Assembly (NCBI RefSeq): GCF_027924405.1
Contig: NZ_AP026978.1
Location: 2,542,001-2,606,000 of the forward strand
DNA: 64,000 nucleotides
Direction: 5' to 3'
Origin: Nocardia sputorum
GTDB taxonomy: Bacteria > Actinomycetota > Actinomycetes > Mycobacteriales > Mycobacteriaceae
The translations under genes were made by a program, and so were the position numbers. This document shows positions 18,747 to 27,068 of the stretch, piece after piece. Positions within the stretch are counted from its first letter, which is position 1, and the number at the start of each line of letters is the position of its first letter. Under the pieces are notes generated by a model. That model worked only from the letters and a program-made list of their open reading frames with translations. It was not told where the DNA came from and did not search any database.

Positions 18747-18861
18747 TCCCCGACCGTAGCCCCCGGCGTCCGTCGGCGCCGCACCAGCCCGACCCCGTTA
18801 CCGAGCATGCGCCGGGTGCGCGATGACAGGCCGTGCCGAGGGCAATGAAAGACTTGGGCGC

Positions 18862-19617
18862 ATGGGAACGCGTGGATTGGCCGAGGGCACCGTCCTGCTG
18901 CTGGGCGGCCGCAGCGAGATCGGGCTCGAAGTGGCGCGACGGCTGGCGCCCGGGCGAGCTGTGGTCCTGGCGGCCAGGCGCAGCGGCGAGCTGGACGCGC
19001 AGTGCGCGGAGATCGCGGCGGCGGGTGCGAGCGAGGTGCACACCGTCGAATTCGACGCCGACGACACAGCGAGTCATCCCGCCTTGCTGGAGAAGGTCGA
19101 CGCGGAGCACGGGCCGATCGGCATCGCGGTGCTGGCGTTCGGTGTGCTGGGCGACCAGGGGCGTGCCGAGCGGGATCCCGCCCACGCGGCGGCGATCCTG
19201 CACACCGACTTCGTCGCCCAAGCGACCGTCCTCACGACGTTGTCGAGCCTGCTGCGCGCGCGAGGCGCGGGACAGATCGTCGTGTTCAGCTCGGTCGCGG
19301 GCGTGCGGGTGCGGCGCGCCAACTATGTCTACGGATCGGCCAAAGCGGGACTGGACGGGTTCGCCTCCGGTCTCGGGGATGCCTTGCACGGCACCGGGGT
19401 CCGGTTGCTGCTGGTCCGTCCCGGCTTCGTCATCGGCCGGATGACCGAGGGGATGTCTCCGGCGCCGTTCTCCAGCACTCCGGAGCAGGTCGCCGACGCC
19501 GTGGTCAAGGGTTTGCGCCGCGGCGCGAGCCGGGTTTGGGTGCCCCGCGTGCTGCGGCCGGTGTTCTTCGCGATGCGCCTGCTGCCGCAACCGATCTGGC
19601 GCCGGATGCCCCGGTGA
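18862..19617 (+). CDS. Short-chain dehydrogenase (DprE2-like)
   Basis: A 251-residue SDR. VLLLGGRSEIGLEVARRLA at the N-terminus is an atypical Rossmann glycine motif (GGRSEIG); the catalytic Ser is in FSSVAGVR and the YxxxK pair in YVYGSAKAGLDG. It resembles the DprE2 branch and by synteny corresponds to M. tuberculosis Rv2073c, beside cobL. A start at 18823 is also open; 18862 was chosen because it matches the usual SDR N-terminus. Its stop overlaps the cobL GTG (GTGA). Involvement in cell-envelope sugar metabolism is possible; the substrate is unknown. Confidence 0.8.
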   Translation: MGTRGLAEGTVLLLGGRSEIGLEVARRLAPGRAVVLAARRSGELDAQCAEIAAAGASEVHTVEFDADDTASHPALLEKVDAEHGPIGIAVLAFGVLGDQGRAERDPAHAAAILHTDFVAQATVLTTLSSLLRARGAGQIVVFSSVAGVRVRRANYVYGSAKAGLDGFASGLGDALHGTGVRLLLVRPGFVIGRMTEGMSPAPFSSTPEQVADAVVKGLRRGASRVWVPRVLRPVFFAMRLLPQPIWRRMPR

Positions 19618-20879
19618 ACGTCACCCCCGTGTCGTGGACCGGCGCGCCGATCGCGGTCGTCGGCATCGGCGCCGACGGCTGGGACGGCCTCGGTCGCGTC
19701 GCGCGGGAGGCGATCGGCGACGCCGAGATCCTGTTCGGTTCCCCGCGTCAGCTCGCGCTCGTGCCGCCCACCGTGGCCGCGCGGCGGGTGACGTGGCCGT
19801 CGCCGTTGCTGCCCGCTCTGCCCGGGCTGTTCGAACAGCACGGCGGGGCCCGGTTGTGTGTGCTGGCCAGCGGCGATCCGATGTTCTACGGAATCGGCGT
19901 CACCCTGGCGCGGTTGCTGGGCCCGCAGGCGCTGCGGGTGCTGCCGCAGCCGTCTTCCGCATCCCTGGCCTGTGCTCGGCTCGGGTGGTCGCTGGCCGAG
20001 ACGCCGGTGGTCAGCGTGGTGGGGCGGCCGCTGACGACGGTGCTGCCCGAGTTGGCCGAACGCAGACGGCTGCTGGTGCTCAGCGCCGACGAGCACACGC
20101 CAGGAGATCTCGCGGACCTGCTGGGCCGCCACGGTTTCGGCGATTCCGAGCTGACGGTCCTCGAGCAGCTGGGCGGTCGCGCCGAACGGCACCGCGCCGG
20201 AATCGCCGAGCAATGGGCGCATCCGCCGGGCGACCCGCTGAACATCGTGGCGATCACCTGCTCGGCCGACCCGGGCGGGCCGCGCGCCACGCGCGTGCCC
20301 GGCTTGCCCGACGAGCTGTTCGGCGGCGACGGCCAGCTCACCAAACACGAGGTCCGCGCGCTGACGCTGGCGGCGCTGGCGCCGGCACCCGGAGAACTAC
20401 TGTGGGACGTGGGCGGCGGTTCGGGAAGCATCGCCATCGAATGGTGCCGGGTGCATCCGGGCAACCGGGCCGTCACGTTCGAGCGGCTCGAGCGCAGGCG
20501 GCGGCAGATCGCCGACAACGCGGCGGCGCTGGGCGTGCCGCACATCTCGGTGCGCGGCGAGGTGCGCGCCGAACTTGCCACCGGCTCCGAAATCGCCGCG
20601 CCCGACGCGATTTTCGTCGGTGGGGGCCTGACCCAGGATGGCGTACTCGAGACATGCTGGGCGCAGTTGCGCCCACGCGGCAGGCTCGTCGCGAACGCGG
20701 TGACCGCCGAGTCGGAATCACTGCTGCTCAGCTGGTCGAGCGCCCAGGGCGGAGTGTTGCGGAAGTTCCAGATCTATCGCGGGGAGCCCCTGGGATCCTT
20801 CACCGCGTGGCGTCCGCAGCTTCCGGTGACGCAGTGGTCGGTGGTGAAAACGGCGCCGGCGTTCCCCGCGGAGGGGTGA
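19614..20879 (+). CDS. cobL: Precorrin-6Y C5,15-methyltransferase (decarboxylating) CobL
   Basis: CobL methylates precorrin-6Y at C5 and C15 and decarboxylates the ring-C acetate side chain in aerobic cobalamin synthesis. The 421 residues fuse a CbiE-like domain (residues 1-about 205; start IAVVGIGADGWDGL, GDPMFYGIG loop) and a CbiT-like domain (about 225-421; TKHEVRALTLAAL, DVGGGSGSIAIEW SAM loop). The GTG at 19614 overlaps the SDR stop by 4 bases; the larger open frame from 19002 is out-of-register sequence within the SDR gene. cobK follows after one intervening gene. Confidence 0.95.
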   Translation: MNVTPVSWTGAPIAVVGIGADGWDGLGRVAREAIGDAEILFGSPRQLALVPPTVAARRVTWPSPLLPALPGLFEQHGGARLCVLASGDPMFYGIGVTLARLLGPQALRVLPQPSSASLACARLGWSLAETPVVSVVGRPLTTVLPELAERRRLLVLSADEHTPGDLADLLGRHGFGDSELTVLEQLGGRAERHRAGIAEQWAHPPGDPLNIVAITCSADPGGPRATRVPGLPDELFGGDGQLTKHEVRALTLAALAPAPGELLWDVGGGSGSIAIEWCRVHPGNRAVTFERLERRRRQIADNAAALGVPHISVRGEVRAELATGSEIAAPDAIFVGGGLTQDGVLETCWAQLRPRGRLVANAVTAESESLLLSWSSAQGGVLRKFQIYRGEPLGSFTAWRPQLPVTQWSVVKTAPAFPAEG

Positions 20880-20957
20880 ACATGTTATCGGTCACGCGGT
20901 AGGGTCGGGGCCGAGTTCCGGTCATGATCGGAAACCCGATTCCTGTTGGGGAGATAG

Positions 20958-21575
20958 ATGAGATACAAGAAGTTCGCCGCTACCGCATTGCTGGCTGTCG
21001 CCGCCACCGGAGTCACCGCCGGTACCTCCTACGCCGCTCCGACGCCGCCCGCGGCCCAGGACCAGCCCGCGGCGGCGCCCACCGTCACCGGCGCCGATCA
21101 GGGCGTCGGCTACGCGCTGCAACTCGCCGACGCGGGTAAGTCGGTCGTCACCAGCGTGACCGGGGGCGCGTTCAGCGTCGACACCGACAACCAGGCGGTC
21201 ACCCTGAAGAACTCCGCGGGCGAGACCGTCACCACCATTCCGCTCACCGCGACCGCCAAGGGCCAAGAGGTCCGGATCGCCGCGGCCGTCGCCGACGAGG
21301 GCAGGCAGCTGACGCTGACCCCGCAGGTCGCTCCGACCGCGAACGCGCCGGTCGCGGCCGAGTTCATCGGCGCGCAGGAATGGTTCTTCGCCGAGTTGCA
21401 GCGCGCCTCGCTCGGCGCTCTGGTCGGCGGCCTGATCGGCGCTGCCATCGGCATCGTCTTCTTCGGCGTCGGCATCCTGCCGGGCGCGGTGCTCGGCGCG
21501 CTGATCGGTCTCGCCGTCGCGGGCGGGCCGTCGCTGCTGAACGCGGGCATCGCCTACTTCAGCGGCCAGCCCTGA
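20958..21575 (+). CDS. Secreted protein with C-terminal glycine-rich hydrophobic segment
   Basis: A 205-residue protein with a signal peptide (residues 1-26, Lys-rich then AATALLAVAATGVTAG, cleavage near SYAAP). The middle is Thr/Val-rich and probably beta, with two or three EFTV-type strands. The end (about 150-195) is a hydrophobic segment of GxxxG steps (GALVGGLIGAAIG) typical of glycine zippers. Start: ATG at 20958, after GGGGAG at 20947-20952. A paralogue lies at 38390-38914, on the other side of the cob region. The stop overlaps the predicted cobK start. Function unknown; it may sit in the cell envelope. Confidence 0.75.
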   Translation: MRYKKFAATALLAVAATGVTAGTSYAAPTPPAAQDQPAAAPTVTGADQGVGYALQLADAGKSVVTSVTGGAFSVDTDNQAVTLKNSAGETVTTIPLTATAKGQEVRIAAAVADEGRQLTLTPQVAPTANAPVAAEFIGAQEWFFAELQRASLGALVGGLIGAAIGIVFFGVGILPGAVLGALIGLAVAGGPSLLNAGIAYFSGQP

Positions 21576-22321
21576 GAGTTCTGCTTCTGGGCGGCACCCG
21601 GGAAGCGCGGGAGCTGGCCCACATCGCTTCCGGCGAGCGAGGATTCGAGATCGTGTCCTCGCTCGCCGGTCGCGTGCGTGCGCCCTTGCTGCCCGAAGGC
21701 GCGGTCCGCGTCGGCGGCTTCGGCGGCCCGGAGGGGCTGCGGGCTTGGCTGGCGGCCAACGACGTGGCCGCGATTGTCGATGCCACGCATCCGTTCGCGG
21801 CGGTTATCACCGCCAACGCGGCTGCGGTCGCGCGCGATTCGGATGTGCCGCTGGTGCACCTGCGGCGGCCCAGGTGGGTGGAGCGAACGGGGGACCGCTG
21901 GGTCCGGGTCCCTGATCTCCCCACCGGCGCAGCGGAAACGGCCGCCCTCGGTGAGCGAGTTTTCCTGACCATCGGCAGGCAAGGCGTCGACGCGTTCGCC
22001 GGACTCGACCGGCAATGGTTTTTGATCCGGTCCATCGACCCGCCGGAAGGCCCCCTGCCGCCGCGACACGAATTATTGCTCGCGCGTGGCCCTTTCGCGC
22101 TCGAGGACGAAGCGCGACTGCTCGCCGGGCATCGGATCGATGTGCTCGTCACGAAGGACAGCGGCGGCGATCAGACCGAAGCCAAACTCGCCGCCGCCCG
22201 GGCGGCGGGAATCCCGGTCGTCGTCGTGGACCGTCCGCCGTTGCCCGAGGGCGCACCGGTCGTGGAAACGCCTGAGCAGGCGCTGAAGTGGTTGCGCGAC
22301 ATGCGGACTCGGCGCGGCTGA
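21572..22321 (+). CDS. cobK: Precorrin-6A reductase CobK
   Basis: CobK reduces precorrin-6A to dihydro-precorrin-6 using NADPH. The product (249 residues) begins RVLLLGGTREARELA, the Rossmann signature of the family, and contains DATHPFA and the FLTIGRQG segment. The frame has no ATG, GTG or TTG near the true beginning: the only in-frame ATG is at 21380 inside the preceding gene. The CTG at 21572, overlapping the upstream TGA (CTGA), is the best start, giving translational coupling with the secreted-protein gene. It is convergent with the PadR gene. Confidence 0.85.
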   Translation: MRVLLLGGTREARELAHIASGERGFEIVSSLAGRVRAPLLPEGAVRVGGFGGPEGLRAWLAANDVAAIVDATHPFAAVITANAAAVARDSDVPLVHLRRPRWVERTGDRWVRVPDLPTGAAETAALGERVFLTIGRQGVDAFAGLDRQWFLIRSIDPPEGPLPPRHELLLARGPFALEDEARLLAGHRIDVLVTKDSGGDQTEAKLAAARAAGIPVVVVDRPPLPEGAPVVETPEQALKWLRDMRTRRG

Positions 22322-22333
22322 GGCAGGGCGCGG

Positions 22334-22864
22334 TCAGTTGCCGAGGAGTTCCGGCAGCTGGTCGAACCACTCCAGCACCGCCCGCTCGTAGCGGATTCCG
22401 AAATCCAGGGTGGCGCGGGCGAAGGTGGGCATTTCCTCCGGATCTTCGGCGAGATACCGGGTGAGCCGCGCCTGATGGATCTCCCGGTTGGCCGCGATGA
22501 TGCCGTCGAGCCGATCGCGATCGAGATGCTTGCCGAAGGAGAGCGTGAGCAGCAACGGCACCCGGATGGTCTCCCCGCCGGGATCGCGGGCGACCCATTC
22601 CAGGAACGCTTCCCGTCCCGCCTCGGTGATGTGATACGGCGTGCGCTCCCTGGCTCCGGTCTCGCCCTTCTCGACGAGTCCCGCCGCGTCCATCGTGGCG
22701 AGTTCCCGGTAGACCTGGCTCTGCGTGATCGTCCAGAAGTCGCCGATGCGGTCCTGGGCCTCGGTCACCAGATCCCACCCCGACATCGGGCCTTCGTGCA
22801 GAAATCCGAGCAACGACGCCGCCGTCGAGTTCAGTGGCTTGCGCTTGGTCGCGGTGTTGGTCAA
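22334..22864 (-). CDS. PadR-family transcriptional regulator
   Basis: A 176-residue PadR repressor with the winged HTH at residues about 14-85 (SLLGFLHEGPMSGWDLV, then the YRELATMDAAGLVEKGE wing) and a C-terminal dimerisation helix pair (HLDRDRLDGIIAANREIH). The start codon is TTG at 22864, supported by AAGGGAG 7 nt upstream on the reverse strand. A perfect inverted repeat, probably its own operator, lies 20-41 bp before it. It is at the distal end of the cobH-cobIJ-coiled-coil gene set, 58 bp after the previous stop. Ligand unknown; PadR members often sense phenolics or antibiotics. Confidence 0.85.
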   Translation of the reverse strand: MTNTATKRKPLNSTAASLLGFLHEGPMSGWDLVTEAQDRIGDFWTITQSQVYRELATMDAAGLVEKGETGARERTPYHITEAGREAFLEWVARDPGGETIRVPLLLTLSFGKHLDRDRLDGIIAANREIHQARLTRYLAEDPEEMPTFARATLDFGIRYERAVLEWFDQLPELLGN

Positions 22865-22884
22865 CGACTGCTCCCTTCGCTCTC

Positions 22885-22905
22885 AACATTCCATAGTGGA
22901 ATGTT
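22885..22905. promoter_or_regulatory. Perfect palindromic operator at the PadR promoter
   Basis: AACATTCCA at 22885-22893 is separated by TAG from its exact complement TGGAATGTT at 22897-22905 (9-bp arms, 3-bp spacer). PadR dimers typically bind such AT-rich dyads near their own promoter. AT content is far above that of the surrounding DNA. Confidence 0.7.
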
Positions 22906-22922
22906 ACCGGAACGGGGCCGGG

Positions 22923-23318
22923 TCAGGCGTCGCCGGTCAGCTTGTCGAGCCGGGCGAGTACCTGCGCCATTCCCTGCTCCAGCCGCGTCTGTCCCTGTTC
23001 GAGCTGTGCCTGACCGCGGGCCAGCGCGGCCTGGCCTTCTTCGAGACGGACCTGTCCTTGTTCGAGCACGGTGACCCTGTGGTTGAGTTCGCCCACATTC
23101 TCGCGCAGGTCTCCGACCTCGCGGCGGAGCTCGCCGACGGCGTCGCCGGCGTTTTCCGTGCGCCGGTCGATCCGGCCGATGCCGTCGAGCGCCTTCCTGG
23201 TCAGCGCCGCCAGTTCGTTGAGGACCTCGCCCTGCTCGTCGAGTGCCTGTTCGCTCGCGGTGGCCCTGGCCTCCAGGGCTCGGGCGCGCAGCGTCAGCTC
23301 CGACAGTGTCGCGGCCAA
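22923..23318 (-). CDS. Coiled-coil protein with heptad Leu-Glu-x-Gly-Gln repeats
   Basis: A 131-residue, almost entirely helical, charged protein. Residues 84-118 form five consecutive 7-residue repeats of the type LExGQxx (LEQGQVR, LEEGQAA, LARGQAQ, LEQGQTR, LEQGMAQ), a strict heptad, ending in VLARLDKL. The start is uncertain: TTG at 23318 has GGAGGG only 3 nt upstream; the frame stays open far upstream. No signal peptide or membrane segment. It lies 32 bp after cobIJ and 58 bp before the PadR gene. No family or function recognised; an oligomerising scaffold is possible. Confidence 0.55.
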   Translation of the reverse strand: MAATLSELTLRARALEARATASEQALDEQGEVLNELAALTRKALDGIGRIDRRTENAGDAVGELRREVGDLRENVGELNHRVTVLEQGQVRLEEGQAALARGQAQLEQGQTRLEQGMAQVLARLDKLTGDA

Positions 23319-23350
23319 GGTCCCTCCGATCTTCGGTGCGTCAGGCGATC

Positions 23351-24913
23351 TTACGCGCCGCCGGCGGCCGCGTCGTCCGCGCGACCGTAACGGCGGGAGG
23401 TGAAGACGCGGGTACCCGCGCCGGTCTCGAGCGCGGTGGTGGTGGACGCGCCGATGATCAGCAAGGTGCGCATGTCCACCTCGCCGGGGTCGAGGTCGCC
23501 GAGCGGCACCACCCGCACCGATTCGTTCGGCCCGCCGACGTCGCGCCCGACGACGACGGGCGTGTCCGGCTTGCGATGCTCCAGCAGCAGGTCGCGCATC
23601 GCGCCGACCTGCCAGGTGCGTTGCGAGGAGGCCGGGTTGTAGACCGCGATCGCCATGTCGGCCGCCGCGACGGCGGAAAGGCGCTGCGCCACCACCTCCC
23701 ACGGCTTGAGCCGGTCGGAGAGCGAGATCATCGCGTAGTCGTGCCCGAGCGGTGCGCCCACCCGGCTGGCCACCGCGTTGGCCGCGGTGAGACCGGGCAG
23801 CACCCGCACCGGCACCCCGCGCCACTGCGGGTCGGCGGATTCCTCCAGCACCGCCGCCGCCATCGCGAAGACACCGGGATCTCCCGACGAGACGACCGCG
23901 ACGCGCGCGCCCCGTTTGGCCAGATCCAGGGCCATGGCCGCGCGCTCGGACTCGACGCGGTTGTCGCTGGCATGGCGACGCTGGCCCGGGCGTTCGGGCA
24001 CCCGGTTCAGATAGGTGGTGTAGCCGACCAGATCGGTGGCCTCCGCCAGTGCCGCGCGGACCTCGTCGGTGGTCCATTCCGGTGCGCCGGGGCCCAGTCC
24101 CACCACGACGACCTCGCCGACGCGCTCGGTCGCCTCCGCGTCGCCCGCGCGCGGTCCCGGCTCCGCGTCGAGGCGGGGCAGCGGCGTGGTGGGCTCGGGG
24201 CCGGGCACGAGGGTGATCGCGAAATACGGCACCTCCGCGTCGTCCACCGCGCCGGCGTGCAGTACGCGCTGCTCAGTGGTACTCGCGCGCTCGACATAGT
24301 AGGCGCCCGGGAGTCGACCGGAATCCGAAAGAGCCTGGCGCACAGCGGGATAGGTGCGTCCCAGCTTCATGATCGCGGCCGCGTCGGTGGTGCGCAGCCG
24401 CCGGGTGAGCTCGTCGACCGGCATGGTGCCCGGCAGCACGGTGAGCACCTGCTCCCCTTCGACCAGCGGCGTGCCCAGGGCCGCCGACGCCGCGCTCACG
24501 GAGGTGATGCCCGGGATGATCTCGGCGTCGAACCGGTCGGCCAGCCGCCGGTGCATGTGCATGTACGAGCTGTAGAACAGCGGGTCGCCCGCGGCGAGCA
24601 GCGCCACCGAGCGGCCCGCGGCGAGGTGCCCGGCCAGCCGTTCGGCGGCCTGTTCGTAGAACTCGTCGATCGCGCCTTGGTAGCCGCCGGGATGGTCGGT
24701 GGTCTCGGTGGTCACCGGGTAGACGAGATGCTCCTCCACCTGACCGGGGCGCATATACGGCGCGGCGATGCGACGGGAGATGCTGCGGCCGTGACGCGCG
24801 CTGTGGAACGCGACGACATCCGCCGCGCCGATCACCTTGGCCGCTTTGACCGTCACCAATTCGGGATCGCCCGGTCCGAGTCCGACGCCCCACAACTTGC
24901 CCGGAATACTCAT
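23351..24913 (-). CDS. cobIJ: CobIJ fusion: precorrin-2 C20- and precorrin-3B C17-methyltransferase
   Basis: Bifunctional corrin-ring methylase of 520 residues. The N-terminal CobI-like half (about 1-240) methylates precorrin-2 at C20 and has the SAM loop [15 protein letters not shown] and [14 protein letters not shown]. After a Pro-rich linker, the C-terminal CobJ-like half (about 265-510) carries [13 protein letters not shown] and [11 protein letters not shown]. The same fusion occurs in mycobacteria (Rv2066). The ATG at 24913 overlaps the cobH stop by 3 bases (ATGA), so the two are coupled. Confidence 0.96.
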   Translation of the reverse strand: MSIPGKLWGVGLGPGDPELVTVKAAKVIGAADVVAFHSARHGRSISRRIAAPYMRPGQVEEHLVYPVTTETTDHPGGYQGAIDEFYEQAAERLAGHLAAGRSVALLAAGDPLFYSSYMHMHRRLADRFDAEIIPGITSVSAASAALGTPLVEGEQVLTVLPGTMPVDELTRRLRTTDAAAIMKLGRTYPAVRQALSDSGRLPGAYYVERASTTEQRVLHAGAVDDAEVPYFAITLVPGPEPTTPLPRLDAEPGPRAGDAEATERVGEVVVVGLGPGAPEWTTDEVRAALAEATDLVGYTTYLNRVPERPGQRRHASDNRVESERAAMALDLAKRGARVAVVSSGDPGVFAMAAAVLEESADPQWRGVPVRVLPGLTAANAVASRVGAPLGHDYAMISLSDRLKPWEVVAQRLSAVAAADMAIAVYNPASSQRTWQVGAMRDLLLEHRKPDTPVVVGRDVGGPNESVRVVPLGDLDPGEVDMRTLLIIGASTTTALETGAGTRVFTSRRYGRADDAAAGGA

Positions 24914-25557
24914 TCCCGTTCACTCGCGATCGCGTTCAACGCCGACGCGGTGATGGCGCTGCCGCCGCGCCTGCCGCGCACCGTGAGGTATTCGACGCCG
25001 CCGAAATCGATCAGCGCGTCCTTCGATTCGGCCGCGCCCACGAATCCGACCGGGATGCCGAGCACGGCGGCGGGCCGGGGCGCTCCCGCGTCGAGGAGGT
25101 CGAGCAGATGGAACAGCGCCGTCGGCGCGTTGCCGATCGCGACGACCGCGCCGTCGAGCTGGTCGCGCCACAGGTCGAGCGCGGCGGCGGAGCGGGTCGT
25201 GCCGTTGGCCGCGGCCAATTCCGGCACCCGGGGATCGGCGAGGGTGCACACGACCGCGTTGTCGGCGGGCAGCCGTTTCCGGGTGACGCCCGAGGCGACC
25301 ATGGTCGCGTCACAGAGGATCGGGGCGCCCGCGCGCAGCGCCGCCCGCGCCGCGGCGACGACGCCGGGGGAGAAGGCGATGTCCGCGGCGAGATCCACCT
25401 GACCGCAGCCGTGGATCATCCGCACCACCACCTGCGCCACGTCCGGCGGGAATCCGCTCAGATCGGCCTCGGCGCGGATGGTCGCGAACGAGCGACGGTA
25501 GATCTCGGCCCCGTCGGTCAGGTAGCTGGCACGTACGTCGGACATGCGGTCAACCAT
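24910..25557 (-). CDS. cobH: Precorrin-8X methylmutase CobH
   Basis: CobH moves the C11 methyl group to C12, giving hydrogenobyrinate. The catalytic histidine is in [15 protein letters not shown], and the [12 protein letters not shown] and [11 protein letters not shown] segments are family-conserved. Two close in-frame starts exist: ATG at 25557 (215 residues, chosen) and ATG at 25545 (211 residues); neither has a clear ribosome-binding site, and the open frame to 25881 belongs to the Lrp region. Its end overlaps the cobIJ start. Confidence 0.93.
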   Translation of the reverse strand: MVDRMSDVRASYLTDGAEIYRRSFATIRAEADLSGFPPDVAQVVVRMIHGCGQVDLAADIAFSPGVVAAARAALRAGAPILCDATMVASGVTRKRLPADNAVVCTLADPRVPELAAANGTTRSAAALDLWRDQLDGAVVAIGNAPTALFHLLDLLDAGAPRPAAVLGIPVGFVGAAESKDALIDFGGVEYLTVRGRRGGSAITASALNAIASERE

Positions 25558-25622
25558 ATGGGTGCGGGTCCGGACAGAGCGGTCCGGGTCGGGCGCCGAG
25601 CATCCCGGGCCGGGCCGCCGGA

Positions 25623-26060
25623 TCAGGTGCGCGGACGTTCGAGAATCCGGGACATGACGATGGCGCTGCGGGTGCGCCCGACCCGCGCGTTCTCCCGGAT
25701 CCGTTCCACGGTCACCTCGATCTCGGCCATGTCGGTGGCCATCACGTGCACCAGCGCGTCGGCCTCGCCCGCGATCGTCCAGACGCCGACCACTTGCGGG
25801 ATGGGTTCGAGGCTGCGCTTGAGCTCGGCGGGGGAGATGTTGTCGCGGTAGTACACCTCGACGTACGCCTCCGTCCTCCACCCCAGCGCCGCGGGATTGA
25901 CCAGCGCGGTGAACCCGGTGATCTGCTTGCCCGCGACCAGCCGGTCGACCCGCCGTTTCACCGCGGGCGCGGACAATCCCACCGCGCCGCCGATCTCCTG
26001 GAAGGAAGCGCGCGCGTTCTTCAGCAGTTGCTCGAGAATGCGCCTGTCGAGGTCGTCCAC
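25623..26060 (-). CDS. Lrp/AsnC-family transcriptional regulator
   Basis: A 145-residue Lrp-type regulator: an AsnC helix-turn-helix at residues about 1-60 ([21 protein letters not shown], then [12 protein letters not shown]) and a C-terminal RAM ligand domain (about 65-140; [27 protein letters not shown]). The start is GTG at 26060 with AAAGG 8-12 nt upstream. It is divergent from the guanidine-modifying enzyme gene; the same pair occurs in mycobacteria (Rv2324/Rv2323c, beside arginine/ornithine genes), so control of arginine or guanidino-compound catabolism is likely. Confidence 0.88.
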   Translation of the reverse strand: MDDLDRRILEQLLKNARASFQEIGGAVGLSAPAVKRRVDRLVAGKQITGFTALVNPAALGWRTEAYVEVYYRDNISPAELKRSLEPIPQVVGVWTIAGEADALVHVMATDMAEIEVTVERIRENARVGRTRSAIVMSRILERPRT

Positions 26061-26085
26061 GTCACACCTTTCGCGCTCGCAAGCA

Positions 26086-26137
26086 ACGATTCGCCGTTCT
26101 CAGCGTGTGATTCGCAATGAATCGCCGTTTCTCACGC
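26086..26137. promoter_or_regulatory. Repeats and dyad in the Lrp / guanidine-hydrolase intergenic region
   Basis: Two near-copies, ACGATTCGCCGTTCTCA (from 26086) and TGAATCGCCGTTTCTCA (from 26118), lie about 31-32 bp, or three helical turns, apart. Between and overlapping them, GATTC at 26109-26113 and GAATC at 26119-26123 form a dyad with a 5-bp spacer. Lrp-type octamers usually bind such phased sites. Confidence 0.5.
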
Positions 26138-26195
26138 AATGCTAGGCGACTTACTGTCGTGGCAGCCAAGTCCTCGCTCACGCCAGGGAGTTCCG

Positions 26196-27068
26196 TTGAC
26201 GTCTGTAGCCACCCTCCCCGTCGAATCCGCCACCCGCCGCTGGTCGCCGCGCCGGTTCGTGATGTGCCGTCCCGATCACTTCGACGTCACCTACGCCATC
26301 AATCCCTGGATGAATCCCGCCGAGCCGGTCGACCGCTCGCTTGCCCTCGCGCAGTGGGAGACGCTGCGCGCCACCTACGCCGAGCACGGGCACACCGTGG
26401 AGGTGGTGCCCGGAGTCGCGGGCCTGCCCGACATGGTGTTCGCCGCCAACGGCGGGCTGATCGTCGGCGACCGCGCCATGTCGGCCCGCTTCACGCACCC
26501 CGAGCGTGCCGCGGAAGGCCCGGCCTACCACGCTTGGTTCGCCCGTTACGGACTGGCGAACCTGGTGGCGGCCGGGGAATGCAACGAGGGCGAAGGCGAC
26601 TTCCTTCTGGTCGGCGACCGGCTCCTGGCCGGAACCGGGTTCCGCAGTTCGCGCGCCGCGCATGACGAGGTGTCGCGCCACTTCGGTCTGCCCGTGGTGT
26701 CGCTGGAGCTGGTCGATCCGCGCTTCTATCACCTCGACACCGTGCTGCTCCCGCTGGACGCCGACACGATCGCCTACTACCCGCCCGCGTTCGGTCCGGC
26801 GGCGCGTGCGGTGCTCGCCGAGCTCTATCCCGACGCGATCGTGGCCACCGACGCCGATGCGGCGGTGCTCGGGTTGAACGGCGTCTGCGACGGCTACCAC
26901 GTCTTCCTCAGCAGCGCGGCCACCGACTTGAGCGACGCGCTGCGCGCCCGTGGCTATCACCCGGTCGGAATCGAGATGTCCGAGCTGCTCAAGGCCGGTG
27001 GCTCGGTCAAGTGCTGCACCCTCGAGATCCATGGCGGGCCGGCGCGCGACGGTCAGTCGACGCGATAG
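26196..27068 (+). CDS. DDAH/arginine-deiminase-family guanidine hydrolase
   Basis: A 290-residue member of the guanidine-modifying superfamily (dimethylarginine dimethylaminohydrolase, arginine deiminase, amidinotransferases). The pentein-fold signatures are a substrate-binding Asp in PGVAGLPDMVFAANGG, the catalytic His in the YHLDTVLLPLD segment and a Cys near the C-terminus in SVKCCTLEIHG, the expected nucleophile. The start is TTG at 26196, with AGGGAG at 26185-26190; the frame upstream to 26139 does not match the family. It probably hydrolyses an arginine derivative. Its 3' end overlaps the convergent cobG gene by 16 bp. Confidence 0.85.
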   Translation: MTSVATLPVESATRRWSPRRFVMCRPDHFDVTYAINPWMNPAEPVDRSLALAQWETLRATYAEHGHTVEVVPGVAGLPDMVFAANGGLIVGDRAMSARFTHPERAAEGPAYHAWFARYGLANLVAAGECNEGEGDFLLVGDRLLAGTGFRSSRAAHDEVSRHFGLPVVSLELVDPRFYHLDTVLLPLDADTIAYYPPAFGPAARAVLAELYPDAIVATDADAAVLGLNGVCDGYHVFLSSAATDLSDALRARGYHPVGIEMSELLKAGGSVKCCTLEIHGGPARDGQSTR

